From JAMOQA01 sp964420365 (GTDB lineage: Bacteria > Acidobacteriota > Polarisedimenticolia > J045): a stretch of 47,759 nucleotides of DNA. The translations under genes were made by a program, and so were the position numbers. Positions 10,001 to 17,672 of the stretch are shown piece after piece. The DNA lies in the NCBI GenBank assembly GCA_964420365.1, contig CAYQTA010000046.1:1-47759 (forward strand). The letters run 5' to 3'. The notes under the pieces were generated by a model. The model was not told the DNA's origin. It did not search any database and saw nothing but the letters and a program-made list of their open reading frames with translations. Every line of letters begins with the position of its first letter. Position 1 is the first letter of the stretch.

Positions 10001-13000
10001 CGTGCGCCGACCAGCAGGTCGTCGATCCCGTCGCCGTCGACGTCGCCGAAGCCGACGACCCGCCCGGCGAAGTCCGACTCTTCGCCTCCCTTGACGAAGA
10101 AGTCCGGGTCCGTCCGGTCCGAGGGATACGCCTTGTAGTTCGTCCGGTACGGCAGGCTGGTCGACCCGAACGCGACCGATACCGCCCCCGTGGTCACCAG
10201 GTGATTGTTCTCGTCGTACTCGCGGTAGGAGGGCTGGCCCATCGCGATGTCGAGGATCCCGTCGCCGTTGATGTCGCCCAGCGCCAGGGTCCGGCCGAGC
10301 CCGACGCCACCCCGCTGGCCGGCGAAGAAGGCGTCGACGTTCGCCGGGTTGTCCTTCGCGTCGCTGGCCGTCGAGTCGTTCTCCGTGTCGATCTCGGCAT
10401 CCCAGGCCTCGCGCCCGTAGAAGACGTAGACCCGGCCGCAGTGCGTGTCGGCATCGTCGGTGCCGTCACCGTCCTCGTCGAGGGGCGCCCCGACGCAGCG
10501 TGCCTGGGAAGCCCCGACGACGATGTCGTCGACCCCGTCACCGTTGACGTCGCCGACGGCAAGGGCCTGGCCGAACAGGTCCTCCACGTGCTCGCCCCAG
10601 ATCGTCACGTCGGCGTGCTCGGTGTCCACGGAAAGATCCTGCTCGCCGCCACTGATCGGTCCGAAGACGACGTACACCTCGCCGGCGAAGTCCCGCGGGT
10701 CGGACGGGGGCCCGTTCGCCGACGGGGCGCCGACCACCAGGTCCTCGATCCCGTCACCGTTGACGTCGCCGCGGGCGACCGTCCGGCCCAGGTTGTCCAG
10801 CTTGTCGGTGCCGTAGAGGACGTAGTCGTCCGTATCGCCGTTGAGGTCGATCCGGGTGTAGTCACACGCGTCGCCGACCCCGTTGCCGTCCTGGTCCTCC
10901 TGGTTGGCGTTCGGCACGTAGGTGCAGTTGTCGTCGCAGTCGCTCGTGGCGCCGCCCGTGCACGGGTCCCACGTACCGTCCCCGTCGTCGTCGGGGATCC
11001 CGTCGTTGTCGTCGTCGTCGTCGCACGGGTTCCCCATGCCGTCACCGTCGGAGTCGGTCTGGGTGATGTTCTTGATCTCCGGGCAGTTGTCACAGGCATC
11101 GCCGAGGCCGTCCCCGTCGGTGTCCGTCTGCTCCGGGTTCTGCACCTCGGGGCAGTTGTCGCAGGCGTCGCCCACGCCGTCCGAGTCGGCGTCCTCCTGC
11201 CCCGCGTTCGCGAGCTTCGGACAGTTGTCGTCGGTGTCGTTCACCCCGTCGTCGTCGTCGTCCGAGTCGCAGGCGTCTCCCTGGCCGTCCCCGTCGGTGT
11301 CCCGCTGGAAGCCGTCCTCGTACTCCTGGTCGGACATGGTGCCGTCGCCGTCGGCGTCGCAGTTCTGGACCGGGTCGGCGTCACAGTTCCCGTTCTTGTA
11401 CCCGGGGCAGTTGTCGCAGGCGTCGCCCACGCCGTCATGGTCCGGGAACCACCCGCCTTCCTCCTGCGACGGATTGCAGTCCTTGGGGCAGTTGTCGCAG
11501 GCGTCGCCGACTCCGTCCGGGCCGCCCGACTCGCCGGGATCGACCGTGCCGTCCCCGTCCGCATCGTCCCAGGGGCACTCGTCGGTCGCCTGCGGACCAT
11601 CGGTATCGGCCTGGTCCGGGTTCGCCACGTCGGGACAGTTGTCACAGGCATCCCCGATCCCGTCGCCGTCCTGGTCGTCCTGGCCGGCGTTCGCGGTGTG
11701 CGGGCAGTTGTCGCAGCGGCCACCCACGCCGTCGCCGTCCACGTCGTCCTGGTCGGAGTTCGCCACGTCCGGGCAGTTGTCGCAGGCGTCGCCCACGCCG
11801 TCACCGTCCTGGTCCGCCTGGTCGGCGTTCGAGACGCTGGGACAGTTGTCGCAGACGTCCCCGAGACCGTCACCGTCCGAATCGGTGTTCGGGCCGGGCA
11901 CGCCGGGGCAGGTGTCGGTCGTGTCGGCGATCCCGTCCCCGTCGTCGTCCGGGTCACAGGCGTCCCCCTGCCCGTCGCCGTCGTTGTCCGCCTGGTCGAA
12001 GTTCGGGGTGTTCGGACAGTTGTCACAGGCGTCGCCGATGCCGTCGTCGTCGGAGTCCTTCTGCGGATCCGGGTCCGTGGTGCCGTTGGGAACCGTCCGG
12101 CAGTTGTCGTCGCAACCGCTGGTCTGGCCGGTGTCGCAGAAGTCGTCCAGGGTGCCGTCGCCATCGTCGTCGTTGACGTAGTCGTTGTCGTCGTCCTCGT
12201 CGCAGACGTCGCCCATGGTGTCCTGGTCGGTATCGACCTGGTCCCGGTTGGCGTCGTACTGGCAGTTGTCACAGTAGTCGCCCCAGAGGTCCTCGTCGTA
12301 GTCCGCCTGGTCGTCGTTGAAGGTCTTCGGGCAGTTGTCGAAAAGGTTCCGATACGTGTCGTTGTCGTCGTCCATCGGCGTGAGCAGCCAGAGGGCTCCC
12401 GCCCCCAGCCGCTCGCCCTCCCCGAGGTCCGGCCCGTCCTGGAAAGGCGCCCCGGCGAGGATCTCCGCCTCGTCGTCGTGGTTGATGTCTCCGGCCGCGA
12501 GGCCGCCGCCAAGGGTATCCCCCTGGGAGCGGCCCCAGATGACCGGGTCTCCGCTCGAGGCACCCCCGAAGTCCTCGTTGGCGGCGGGGTGCTCCTGCTT
12601 GCCGTAGCGGATCCAGATCTCGCCGGCGCCGGGCCGGGGATCCCCGTCGTCGGGCCCGTCGGCATAGGGAGCCGCGACGATCACGTCGCCGTAACCGTCG
12701 TGGTCGACGTCGGCGATCACCACGTCATCGCCGAAGCCGTCGTCCCCGTCCTTCCCGATGATGGTGAAGCCGAAGAAGGTGTCCGGCAGGTCCTCGCGCA
12801 GGTCGATGGTCTCGTTGGCGGTGCGCGGCCCCCACAGGACCGACACTTCGCCGACCCCCTGCCGGGACGTGCCGTCCCCGTCCGCCCCGTCGGCGAACGG
12901 CGCCCCGATCGCGATGTCGAGCTTCCCGTCCCCGTCGACGTCCCCGAGCGCGATCGCCTCGCCCGCGGAGTCCCCCGGGTCGGCTCCCCAGATGCGGGTC

Positions 13001-14082
13001 GGGATGCCGTCATCGAGGTCGCGGGTGGCCGGGAAGTTCGTCTCACCGAAGACGATGCCCACCTCGCCGGCGTTCGGGCGAGGCTCGCTCGTCGGCCCCC
13101 GGCCCCGCTGGAGCTGGAAGACGATGTCGTCGATCCCGTCCCCCGAAACGTCACCGACGGCGACGACGCCCCCGAGCTGGCCCTGCTCGTCGACCGTCTC
13201 GTTCGGATCGTCCGTGCCGTCGTCGTCGAAATCGTAGGAAGGCCCGTAGATGACGGCGTCCGGGGGGGTCGCGTGGAAGTCCCGCACGCCGTCCTCGAAG
13301 GTGGTCGTTCCCGAGAGCAGGATGTCGATCTCGCCTGCGCTGGTCCTGTTGCCGTCCGGCCCGTCGGCGTCGATCGCGCCGATCACCAGGTCGGGGCTGC
13401 CGTCCCCGTTGACGTCGCCGGCCGAGAGCGAGGCCCCGAGACGGTCTCCCGCGTGGGCACCGAGGATCCAGAGGTCGGCGCTGGTCTTCGTCTGGTCCGG
13501 GCGCCACAGGTCGAGGACCTTGCCCCGGAAGCGCCCGCCGAACAGCACGTAGACCTCTCCCCGTGCCCGGAGGCCCTCCGGGTCGGCCGTGCCGTCCCCG
13601 TCCGCGTCGTAGCCGGCGCCCCGCGGGCCGGCCCCGGAAGGCACGCCGAGGACCAGGTCGTCGATCCCGTCCTGGTCGAGGTCGACGAAGAGGATCCGGG
13701 TCCCGAGCTGGTCGCCCGCGTGGGCGCCGTAGATCACGAGGTCCGCCTCGGCGCCGTTCCCGAGATCGAGCTCGTGGTCGAAGGGAGGATCGCCGTAGAA
13801 CACGAAGACCGCCCCAGCGGCGTCCCGGTCCGAGCGTTCCCCGTCGTGCCCGGGCGCCCCGACCGCCCAGTCGAGCGTGCCGTCCCCGTTGAAATCCCCG
13901 ACGGCCACGGTGTCGCCGAACTGGTCGCTGCCGCCCTGCCCGATCCGGAGGATGTCCTGCCCGGCGGCCAGGTCGATCTCGTTCACCCGCCCCGCCCACG
14001 CGGGCGCGCACAGGATCGCGAGCAGAGTGAGGAGGGAGCTCACCGTGGCGAAGGCGGAAAGCCCGGTCCTCACGTGTCTCAT
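7021..14082 (-). CDS. Giant secreted FG-GAP beta-propeller / thrombospondin type 3 repeat protein
   Basis: 2353 residues, exported. A signal peptide starts at the ATG at 14082 (GGAGGT 6 nt upstream) and ends at APAWA. Three blocks of integrin-type FG-GAP repeats (xGxxxGDxLG...GDxNGDGxxDxxxGAPxxDG) occupy about residues 31-565, 1075-1595 and 1745-2225, each with seven recognisable blades. Between them lie two rod-like thrombospondin type 3 regions (about 568-1074 and 1598-1744) built of DxDGDGxGDxCDNCP units, rich in Asp (calcium ligands) and paired Cys. The C-terminal 110 residues look like a fibronectin-III-like module (TFRWSAVPGATGYDFYRG). No membrane anchor or sorting tail is seen. The predicted form is three propellers strung on calcium-stiffened rods, suited to adhesion or matrix binding. 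Its ligand is unknown. Confidence 0.93.
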   Translation of the reverse strand: MRHVRTGLSAFATVSSLLTLLAILCAPAWAGRVNEIDLAAGQDILRIGQGGSDQFGDTVAVGDFNGDGTLDWAVGAPGHDGERSDRDAAGAVFVFYGDPPFDHELDLGNGAEADLVIYGAHAGDQLGTRILFVDLDQDGIDDLVLGVPSGAGPRGAGYDADGDGTADPEGLRARGEVYVLFGGRFRGKVLDLWRPDQTKTSADLWILGAHAGDRLGASLSAGDVNGDGSPDLVIGAIDADGPDGNRTSAGEIDILLSGTTTFEDGVRDFHATPPDAVIYGPSYDFDDDGTDDPNETVDEQGQLGGVVAVGDVSGDGIDDIVFQLQRGRGPTSEPRPNAGEVGIVFGETNFPATRDLDDGIPTRIWGADPGDSAGEAIALGDVDGDGKLDIAIGAPFADGADGDGTSRQGVGEVSVLWGPRTANETIDLREDLPDTFFGFTIIGKDGDDGFGDDVVIADVDHDGYGDVIVAAPYADGPDDGDPRPGAGEIWIRYGKQEHPAANEDFGGASSGDPVIWGRSQGDTLGGGLAAGDINHDDEAEILAGAPFQDGPDLGEGERLGAGALWLLTPMDDDNDTYRNLFDNCPKTFNDDQADYDEDLWGDYCDNCQYDANRDQVDTDQDTMGDVCDEDDDNDYVNDDDGDGTLDDFCDTGQTSGCDDNCRTVPNGTTDPDPQKDSDDDGIGDACDNCPNTPNFDQADNDGDGQGDACDPDDDGDGIADTTDTCPGVPGPNTDSDGDGLGDVCDNCPSVSNADQADQDGDGVGDACDNCPDVANSDQDDVDGDGVGGRCDNCPHTANAGQDDQDGDGIGDACDNCPDVANPDQADTDGPQATDECPWDDADGDGTVDPGESGGPDGVGDACDNCPKDCNPSQEEGGWFPDHDGVGDACDNCPGYKNGNCDADPVQNCDADGDGTMSDQEYEDGFQRDTDGDGQGDACDSDDDDDGVNDTDDNCPKLANAGQEDADSDGVGDACDNCPEVQNPEQTDTDGDGLGDACDNCPEIKNITQTDSDGDGMGNPCDDDDDNDGIPDDDGDGTWDPCTGGATSDCDDNCTYVPNANQEDQDGNGVGDACDYTRIDLNGDTDDYVLYGTDKLDNLGRTVARGDVNGDGIEDLVVGAPSANGPPSDPRDFAGEVYVVFGPISGGEQDLSVDTEHADVTIWGEHVEDLFGQALAVGDVNGDGVDDIVVGASQARCVGAPLDEDGDGTDDADTHCGRVYVFYGREAWDAEIDTENDSTASDAKDNPANVDAFFAGQRGGVGLGRTLALGDINGDGILDIAMGQPSYREYDENNHLVTTGAVSVAFGSTSLPYRTNYKAYPSDRTDPDFFVKGGEESDFAGRVVGFGDVDGDGIDDLLVGARAGDGPGNNTSGCGQLHIVFGDSGLSSGTVRDLATDPDPYLYGVDANDNLPTSICTGDLDGDGRDDLLIGVTGGAGPSNGRFSGGEAYVVLGRERSSWQTDEVGALAATRIWGRHEGDALGQACTIGDLDGDGTMELAISALYSEGPVQPGRTDAGEVVILSWKRIKNDFEVDLLTENADWSILGADSVDDLGIDLTAADYNRDGVLEIVVGADSGDGDPDDTADRMDTGECWVVSLIDLDGDGIRGMADNCPGLENPGQEDQDGDGVGDACDNCKKTPNLDQKDSDGDGIGDACENDGDEDGIQDDDGDGTNDPCTAGNIDDCDDNCPSVENPTQADQDGDGVGDACDDDMDGDGVANGSDNCDLVANPDQYDADHDGTGNECETLVRDLGSVGTTIWGEEAADAFGRSGAWGDLDGDGTPDLVVGTPDADGPSNGRDAAGAVYVFYGPISENIDLASTAPDVVIHGQEAGDQLGYAVTVGDLNHDGKDDIVAGAPGCDGSGNSKADSGSVYVFYGGNLASTIDLNSTSANLTFFGEQENDRIGEAVLAPDVDGDGKDDLVIASPHSAADYDTYAEGGEVWVILNGNLGSVTNLDPFGVDHYISGGHEGDHLGWALAAADLDQDGKDDLVLGAPDADGSNDHVASAGEVYVLLGSTMNGKHDLPFANDANYDALFWGAGENELAGIALAAGDLDGDGTPDFAVGAPGRGAPRKAAARNECGAVYVVRGRSDWSSLKGAKLETAADRGVYGAAAGDRFGRAVALTDWNGDGTTDLVAAAENAEGNLGATLVVGRDRMGSSKVVDLARIAPNQELKGASADDHLGSAGWLVVANLDGNAGAELVIPARDGDGPSDDRDGAGEVGLVSHGDRDGDGIADDEDSAPDDPSTGGAGCTPPGDTGTTSTFDSDKETFRWSAVPGATGYDFYRGTVVSPWDYNETCLAGNLSEPHGTDSATPSAGQAFWYDSRARQDDCLGPLGKKSDGTTRPDPPECP

Positions 14083-14269
14083 CGCATACCTCCACTTCTG
14101 GTTGGGAACGGGGACGCACGGGCCCCGGGACGGCCGGGAAGGGAAGCTCCCCGGCAGGTATCGGTCGGCTCGAAGGGGGACTGGCTGCACCGGGTCCTCC
14201 CGTGAGCGAAGGCGCCTCACGCGAGCGAATGTACGTTCCGAAGGGGCCCCGTGCAGCCCGAATTCCTAT

Positions 14270-14297
14270 ATTGTACGGGACCTCCTCATCCTGTCAT
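14270..14297 (-). promoter_or_regulatory. Sigma-70-type promoter for the giant propeller protein
   Basis: On the minus strand ATGACA (14297-14292) and TACAAT (14275-14270) are separated by 16 nt. This sits in one of the few AT-rich patches of the region and implies a start near 14263 and a leader of about 180 nt. The same patch reads TATATT on the plus strand (14267-14272), so it may also serve the divergent lipoprotein subtilase. Confidence 0.6.
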
Positions 14298-14313
14298 CCC
14301 GGAGGTGTCCGAG

Positions 14314-15762
14314 ATGGTTCGACGCGTCCTGCCGCTGCTCTTCCTGGTTCTCGCCTGCCGGACCGCCGACCTCCCACGTCGCCCGGCCCTCCCTGCCCGG
14401 CTCCCGACCCGGATCCTGCCCCGCGAGACACGGCTCTCTCCTCGCTTCCGGGAACTGGCGGGCCCGGACGGGCGCGCCTGGCTGCGCCTCCTCGTCGACC
14501 TCCGGGAACAACCGGACCTCGCCCCGATCCTCTCCCTCGAGGCGTCCGGGAGGATCCCCCGCTCCGCGTTCCGGGAGTTCACCCTGCGCGAGCTGCGGCG
14601 CCTCTCGCTCCGGGGCGTCGCGGTGGTCCGGCCTCTCCTCGAGGACCTGCAGGCGCGGGGCCTCGTCGACTGGTGGCAACCGATCCGCTACATGAACCGC
14701 ATCCACGTGGTGGCGAAGCTCTCGGCCCTCCCGGAGATCGCCGCCCTGCCGGAGGTCGCCCGCCTGGTCCCCGAGGTGGACTCGGTCCGGGATGCCCGGC
14801 GTCGCACCGCGTCGTTCCTCCGGAAGGCCGACCCGGTGCCTCCCGGCCCGAGCTGGGGGGTGGAGGCCCTCGGCCTGCCGGCCCTCTGGAATGCCGGTAT
14901 CGATGGCAGGGGAATCGTGATCGGCTCCCTCGACTCCGGCGTCATGGGCGACCACGAGGCACTCCGCGCCGCCCGGGCCGACGGCCCCTCCTGGTTCGAC
15001 CCGGTGGGCGGCCGCCCCGACCCGGTCGACACCGTCCCCCACGGGTCGGAGGTGCTCGCCTGCGCCCTCGGGCGGTCGGTCCGCGGGCACGCCCTCGGCG
15101 CGGCTCCCGGCGCGCGTTGGGTCGCCGCCCTGGCGAACCAGTACAACAGTTACAACAACGTCAACATGGCCCTCGCCGCGGACTGGATGCTGTTCGAGAC
15201 CCGGCGCCTCGACGTCGTCCTCGGGGCCTGGGGACACGGGAAGGGCTCCTGCGATGACCGGGACCTGCCGATGGTCGAGGCGTTCCTGGCCGCCGGCGTC
15301 CTGCCGGTCTTCGCCGCGGGCAACGACGGTCCCGACCCGGGGAGCTGCCAGTCGCCCGCGAACCTGCCCCTCCCCGCGGGGCGCGGCCCCCTCGCCGTCG
15401 CGGCCATCGATCGTCACCTCCGGGTGATCGAACCCTCGTCCCGTGGGCCGTCCCCCTGCGGCCGAACGGGCGTCTTCCCGGACGTGGCGGCACCGGGGTT
15501 CCAGCTCCCCGTACCCGCTCCGCCGACGCCACGCTCCCTGGGCCTGGCCTCGGGAACGTCCCATGCCACCGGCTGGGTCGGCGGGGTTGCCGCCCTGGTC
15601 CTCCAGGTCGCCCCGGAACTGACGCCGCTCCAGGTGATGGAGATCCTGCGGGAAACGGCCCGGGACCTTCCCCCGGAGGGCCCGGACCCCGCCTCCGGAT
15701 ACGGCCTGGTCGATCCCGTCGCGGCCGTCGCGCGGGCCCGGAAGGTCGCGGGGCAACCCTGA
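14314..15762 (+). CDS. Subtilisin-like (S8) serine protease with a lipoprotein signal
   Basis: 482 residues from the ATG at 14314, chosen because GGAGGT lies 7 nt upstream. The N-terminus MVRRVLPLLFLVLAC is a lipoprotein signal with the lipobox LVLAC, so the enzyme should be membrane-anchored in the periplasm or at the surface. A prodomain of about 170 residues precedes the S8 domain. Catalytic residues are Asp207 (GSLDSGV), His243 (TVPHGSEVLA) and Ser416 (ASGTSHATGWVGG), with Asn in FAAGNDGP. The domain ends close to the C-terminus, so there are no accessory domains. Divergent from the giant propeller gene and sharing its 231-bp regulatory region, it may process neighbouring surface proteins; that link is inference. 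Confidence 0.93.
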   Translation: MVRRVLPLLFLVLACRTADLPRRPALPARLPTRILPRETRLSPRFRELAGPDGRAWLRLLVDLREQPDLAPILSLEASGRIPRSAFREFTLRELRRLSLRGVAVVRPLLEDLQARGLVDWWQPIRYMNRIHVVAKLSALPEIAALPEVARLVPEVDSVRDARRRTASFLRKADPVPPGPSWGVEALGLPALWNAGIDGRGIVIGSLDSGVMGDHEALRAARADGPSWFDPVGGRPDPVDTVPHGSEVLACALGRSVRGHALGAAPGARWVAALANQYNSYNNVNMALAADWMLFETRRLDVVLGAWGHGKGSCDDRDLPMVEAFLAAGVLPVFAAGNDGPDPGSCQSPANLPLPAGRGPLAVAAIDRHLRVIEPSSRGPSPCGRTGVFPDVAAPGFQLPVPAPPTPRSLGLASGTSHATGWVGGVAALVLQVAPELTPLQVMEILRETARDLPPEGPDPASGYGLVDPVAAVARARKVAGQP

Positions 15763-15777
15763 TTCCCCGGAAAGCAA

Positions 15778-15805
15778 CCGCGGGACGGCCGTCGCCGTCC
15801 CGCGG
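15778..15805. terminator. Bidirectional terminator between convergent genes
   Basis: A perfect 12-bp stem (CCGCGGGACGGC / GCCGTCCCGCGG) with a 4-nt loop lies 16 nt past the subtilase stop and 25 nt past the stop of the opposing lipoprotein gene. On the minus strand it is followed by TTGCTTT. Confidence 0.75.
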
Positions 15806-15829
15806 GGATCGTCTTCGTGAACGAACGGG

Positions 15830-16636
15830 TCAGAGCCGGTCGGCGTTGTGGTGGATCCCCTGCTCGGCGAACCGGACCTGGACGTCGGTGGAAAGGCTGC
15901 CCCAGGAGATCGTCGCGGTCGCGGACGAGCCGTTCTCGGCAATCCAGCGGGAGAGCCACTTGAGCTCGTGCCGGGCGTTCGGGGTCATCGGGATCATCAC
16001 CTGGAGCCTGTCCGTGACGAACCCGTTGAACTGGCCGTAGAGGGGCACCACCACGCCGTCCAAGGCAACGCTGGTGTTCGCCGCGCTGACCGGGATGACG
16101 TAAGCCGTCTCGCCCCGCCACGTGGTCGTCGCCAGGTCCGCGAACTCGCCGGCCAGGCCCTGGACGTCCGCCGAGAACAGGCCATCCCCGCACTCACCGA
16201 GACGGTTCTGCTGGGCCACCAGGAGCGACAGGCTGCGCGCACCCGAGCAGTCCGCGAAGAACTCGTAGTCCAACGCGTCGTCGTTCTGGTGGGGGTTCCA
16301 GGCCCGGACGATTTCGCAACCCTCGTAGTTCCAGTCGCAGTAGCCGTAGTTCTGGTCGAGGAACAGGGCCGTCGCCGTCGGGTCGAAGTTGTTGAACGTG
16401 TAGAGCCGCTGGTCACCGTAGGCATTCTGGTAGACCATCGAGAACAGCTCGTCCGACCCGTCCGGCCAGATCGTCGCTACCTGGGACGTCTGGGTGATGT
16501 ACGCCTTGTGGCCCGTTCGGATGACGCCGGAGTAGTCCCCCCTGTCGTCGGTGATGACCGGGTAGTCCGTGAGGGCGCAGCCCCCGACCGCGGCGACCAG
16601 CGCCGTCACCAGCAGGATGCCGAGCAGCTTCTTCAT
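15830..16636 (-). CDS. Lipoprotein of a three-member local family (copy A)
   Basis: 268 residues from the ATG at 16636; the upstream AAAGGAG supports this start over a further in-frame ATG. The signal MKKLLGILLVTALVAAVGGC ends in a lipobox Cys, so the product is a lipoprotein. I do not recognise the mature protein. It shares long blocks with its neighbour at 16815: ITDDRGDYSG.IRTGHKAY, GSDELFSMV.QNAYGDQ.LYTFNN, AWNPHQNDD, DCSGARSLSLLVAQ, RLGECGDGLF, TTTWRGETAYVIPV, YGQFNGFVT and a RHELKWLSRWIAENG segment. It has its own promoter, terminators on both sides and a ribosome-binding region nearly complementary to the sigma-54-driven RNA at 41127. Probably an abundant envelope protein; function unknown. 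Confidence 0.9.
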   Translation of the reverse strand: MKKLLGILLVTALVAAVGGCALTDYPVITDDRGDYSGVIRTGHKAYITQTSQVATIWPDGSDELFSMVYQNAYGDQRLYTFNNFDPTATALFLDQNYGYCDWNYEGCEIVRAWNPHQNDDALDYEFFADCSGARSLSLLVAQQNRLGECGDGLFSADVQGLAGEFADLATTTWRGETAYVIPVSAANTSVALDGVVVPLYGQFNGFVTDRLQVMIPMTPNARHELKWLSRWIAENGSSATATISWGSLSTDVQVRFAEQGIHHNADRL

Positions 16637-16644
16637 GGTACCTG

Positions 16645-16659
16645 GGCTCCTTTCCCTCT
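16645..16659 (-). promoter_or_regulatory. Shine-Dalgarno region of lipoprotein A, predicted small-RNA pairing site
   Basis: The plus strand here, GGCTCCTTTCCCTCT, differs at one base from 41133-41147 of the small RNA (GGCTCCTTTTCCTCT). The single change would give a G-U pair in the RNA duplex. All 15 positions could therefore pair and would cover AAAGGAG. Pairing itself is inference. Confidence 0.5.
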
Positions 16660-16724
16660 CCGCCCGACCCGTCGCATCGATCCACTCGCTTCCCGTCGCG
16701 GGCGCGGAGAGCCTCCTCGCGTGC

Positions 16725-16752
16725 AAAGTACGCCGAACGGACGCTCCCGCAA
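16725..16752 (-). promoter_or_regulatory. Promoter of lipoprotein A
   Basis: On the minus strand TTGCGG (16752-16747) and TACTTT (16730-16725) are spaced by 16 nt, with GCG before the -10 hexamer. The GCG-TACTTT element and the spacing match the promoter of lipoprotein C at 18689-18716, suggesting co-regulation. The expected leader is about 80 nt. Confidence 0.5.
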
Positions 16753-16754
16753 GG

Positions 16755-16786
16755 ACAAAAAAGGAGGCGGCCCGAAGGCCGCCTCC
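16755..16786 (-). terminator. Strong intrinsic terminator after lipoprotein B
   Basis: On the minus strand a perfect 10-bp stem (GGAGGCGGCC / GGCCGCCTCC) is capped by the stable TTCG tetraloop and followed by TTTTTTG. It begins 28 nt past the lipoprotein B stop and isolates lipoprotein A from the upstream pair. Confidence 0.92.
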
Positions 16787-16814
16787 CCGTCGAGATCAGG
16801 CGCAGGTTCCTGGA

Positions 16815-17612
16815 TCAGAGACGATCGGCGTTGTAGTGGATGCCCTCGGCGGCGAACTTGACGTTCAGGTCAGCGGAAATGCTGTCGTAGCTGATCGTCA
16901 CGGTCGCCTGGTCGCCATTCTCGGCGATCCAGCGGGAGAGCCACTTCAGCTCGTGGCGGACGTTCGGGGTCATGGGAACCATGACCTGGAGCTTCTCGGT
17001 CACGAAGCCGTTGAACTGGCCGTACACCGGGGCAGCGATCCCGTTGAGGGCCACGGTGGTGTTGGCCGCGTTGACCGGGATCACGTAGGCGGTCTCACCG
17101 CGCCAGGTGGTGGTGGCGAGATCGGCGAACTCACCGGCAAGACCCTGGAGGTCGGACCGGAAGAGGCCGTCACCGCACTCACCAAGGCGGGAGCCCTGGG
17201 CGACCAGGAGGGACAGGCTGCGAGCGCCGGAGCAGTCCTCGAAGAACTCGAAGTCGAACTGGTCGTCGTTCTGGTGGGGGTTCCAGGCGCGAACGATCTC
17301 GCAGCCGTCGTACCGCCAGTCGCAGTAGGTCTGATCCATGAAGATCGCGGTCGCGGTCGGATCGTAGTTGTTGAAGGTGTAGAGCTTCTGATCACCGTAG
17401 GCGTTCTGCCACACCATGGAGAACAGCTCGTCGGAGCCGTCCGGGTAGATCAGGGCGATCTGGCTGGTGCCGGTGACGTAGGCCTTGTGGCCGGTGCGGA
17501 TGATCCCGCTGTAGTCGCCACGGTCGTCAGTGATGATCGGGTAATCGGTGATCGCGCAGCCCAGCGAGGCGATCAGGGCCAGGCAGAACGCGGCATAGAG
17601 CAGCTTCCTCAT
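16815..17612 (-). CDS. Lipoprotein of a three-member local family (copy B)
   Basis: 265 residues. The signal MRKLLYAAFCLALIASLGC carries a lipobox Cys and the ATG at 17612 has AAAGGAG upstream. It is the closest relative of the copy at 15830 (well over half the residues identical by eye), sharing every block listed there, including the Cys in DCSGARS and GECGDG. Sequence and ending (HYNADRL versus HHNADRL) show a recent duplication. It follows copy C by 60 nt with no terminator between, so the two are likely one transcript, ended by the TTCG hairpin at 16755. Its Shine-Dalgarno shares only 8 nt with the small-RNA seed. Function unknown. Confidence 0.9.
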   Translation of the reverse strand: MRKLLYAAFCLALIASLGCAITDYPIITDDRGDYSGIIRTGHKAYVTGTSQIALIYPDGSDELFSMVWQNAYGDQKLYTFNNYDPTATAIFMDQTYCDWRYDGCEIVRAWNPHQNDDQFDFEFFEDCSGARSLSLLVAQGSRLGECGDGLFRSDLQGLAGEFADLATTTWRGETAYVIPVNAANTTVALNGIAAPVYGQFNGFVTEKLQVMVPMTPNVRHELKWLSRWIAENGDQATVTISYDSISADLNVKFAAEGIHYNADRL

Positions 17613-17634
17613 GGGTTCTCGCTCCTTTCTTCTT

Positions 17635-17664
17635 CAGTTCGCGAGCAGTTCAGGCTTCCAGTTC
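17635..17664. repeat. Three copies of CAGTTC between lipoproteins C and B
   Basis: CAGTTC occurs at 17635, 17646 and 17659, i.e. GAACTG three times in the lipoprotein mRNA just upstream of the copy B Shine-Dalgarno. The spacing of 11 and 13 nt could fit a repeated protein or RNA contact. No function can be shown. Confidence 0.5.
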
Positions 17665-17672
17665 GGGCTGGA

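Noticed and set aside
7156..14205. A rightward open frame of more than 2300 codons opposite the giant propeller gene
   Set aside because: It is an antisense shadow: the minus-strand frame has a signal peptide, Shine-Dalgarno and clear FG-GAP/TSP3 repeats, while the plus frame is a low-complexity Val/Asp/Arg string typical of GC-rich complements.
16721..16740. Possible sigma-54 promoter upstream of lipoprotein A (CGGCGTACTTTGC on the minus strand)
   Set aside because: The GG-GC gap is 8 nt; the sequence is better read as the GCG-TACTTT -10 region shared with lipoprotein C.
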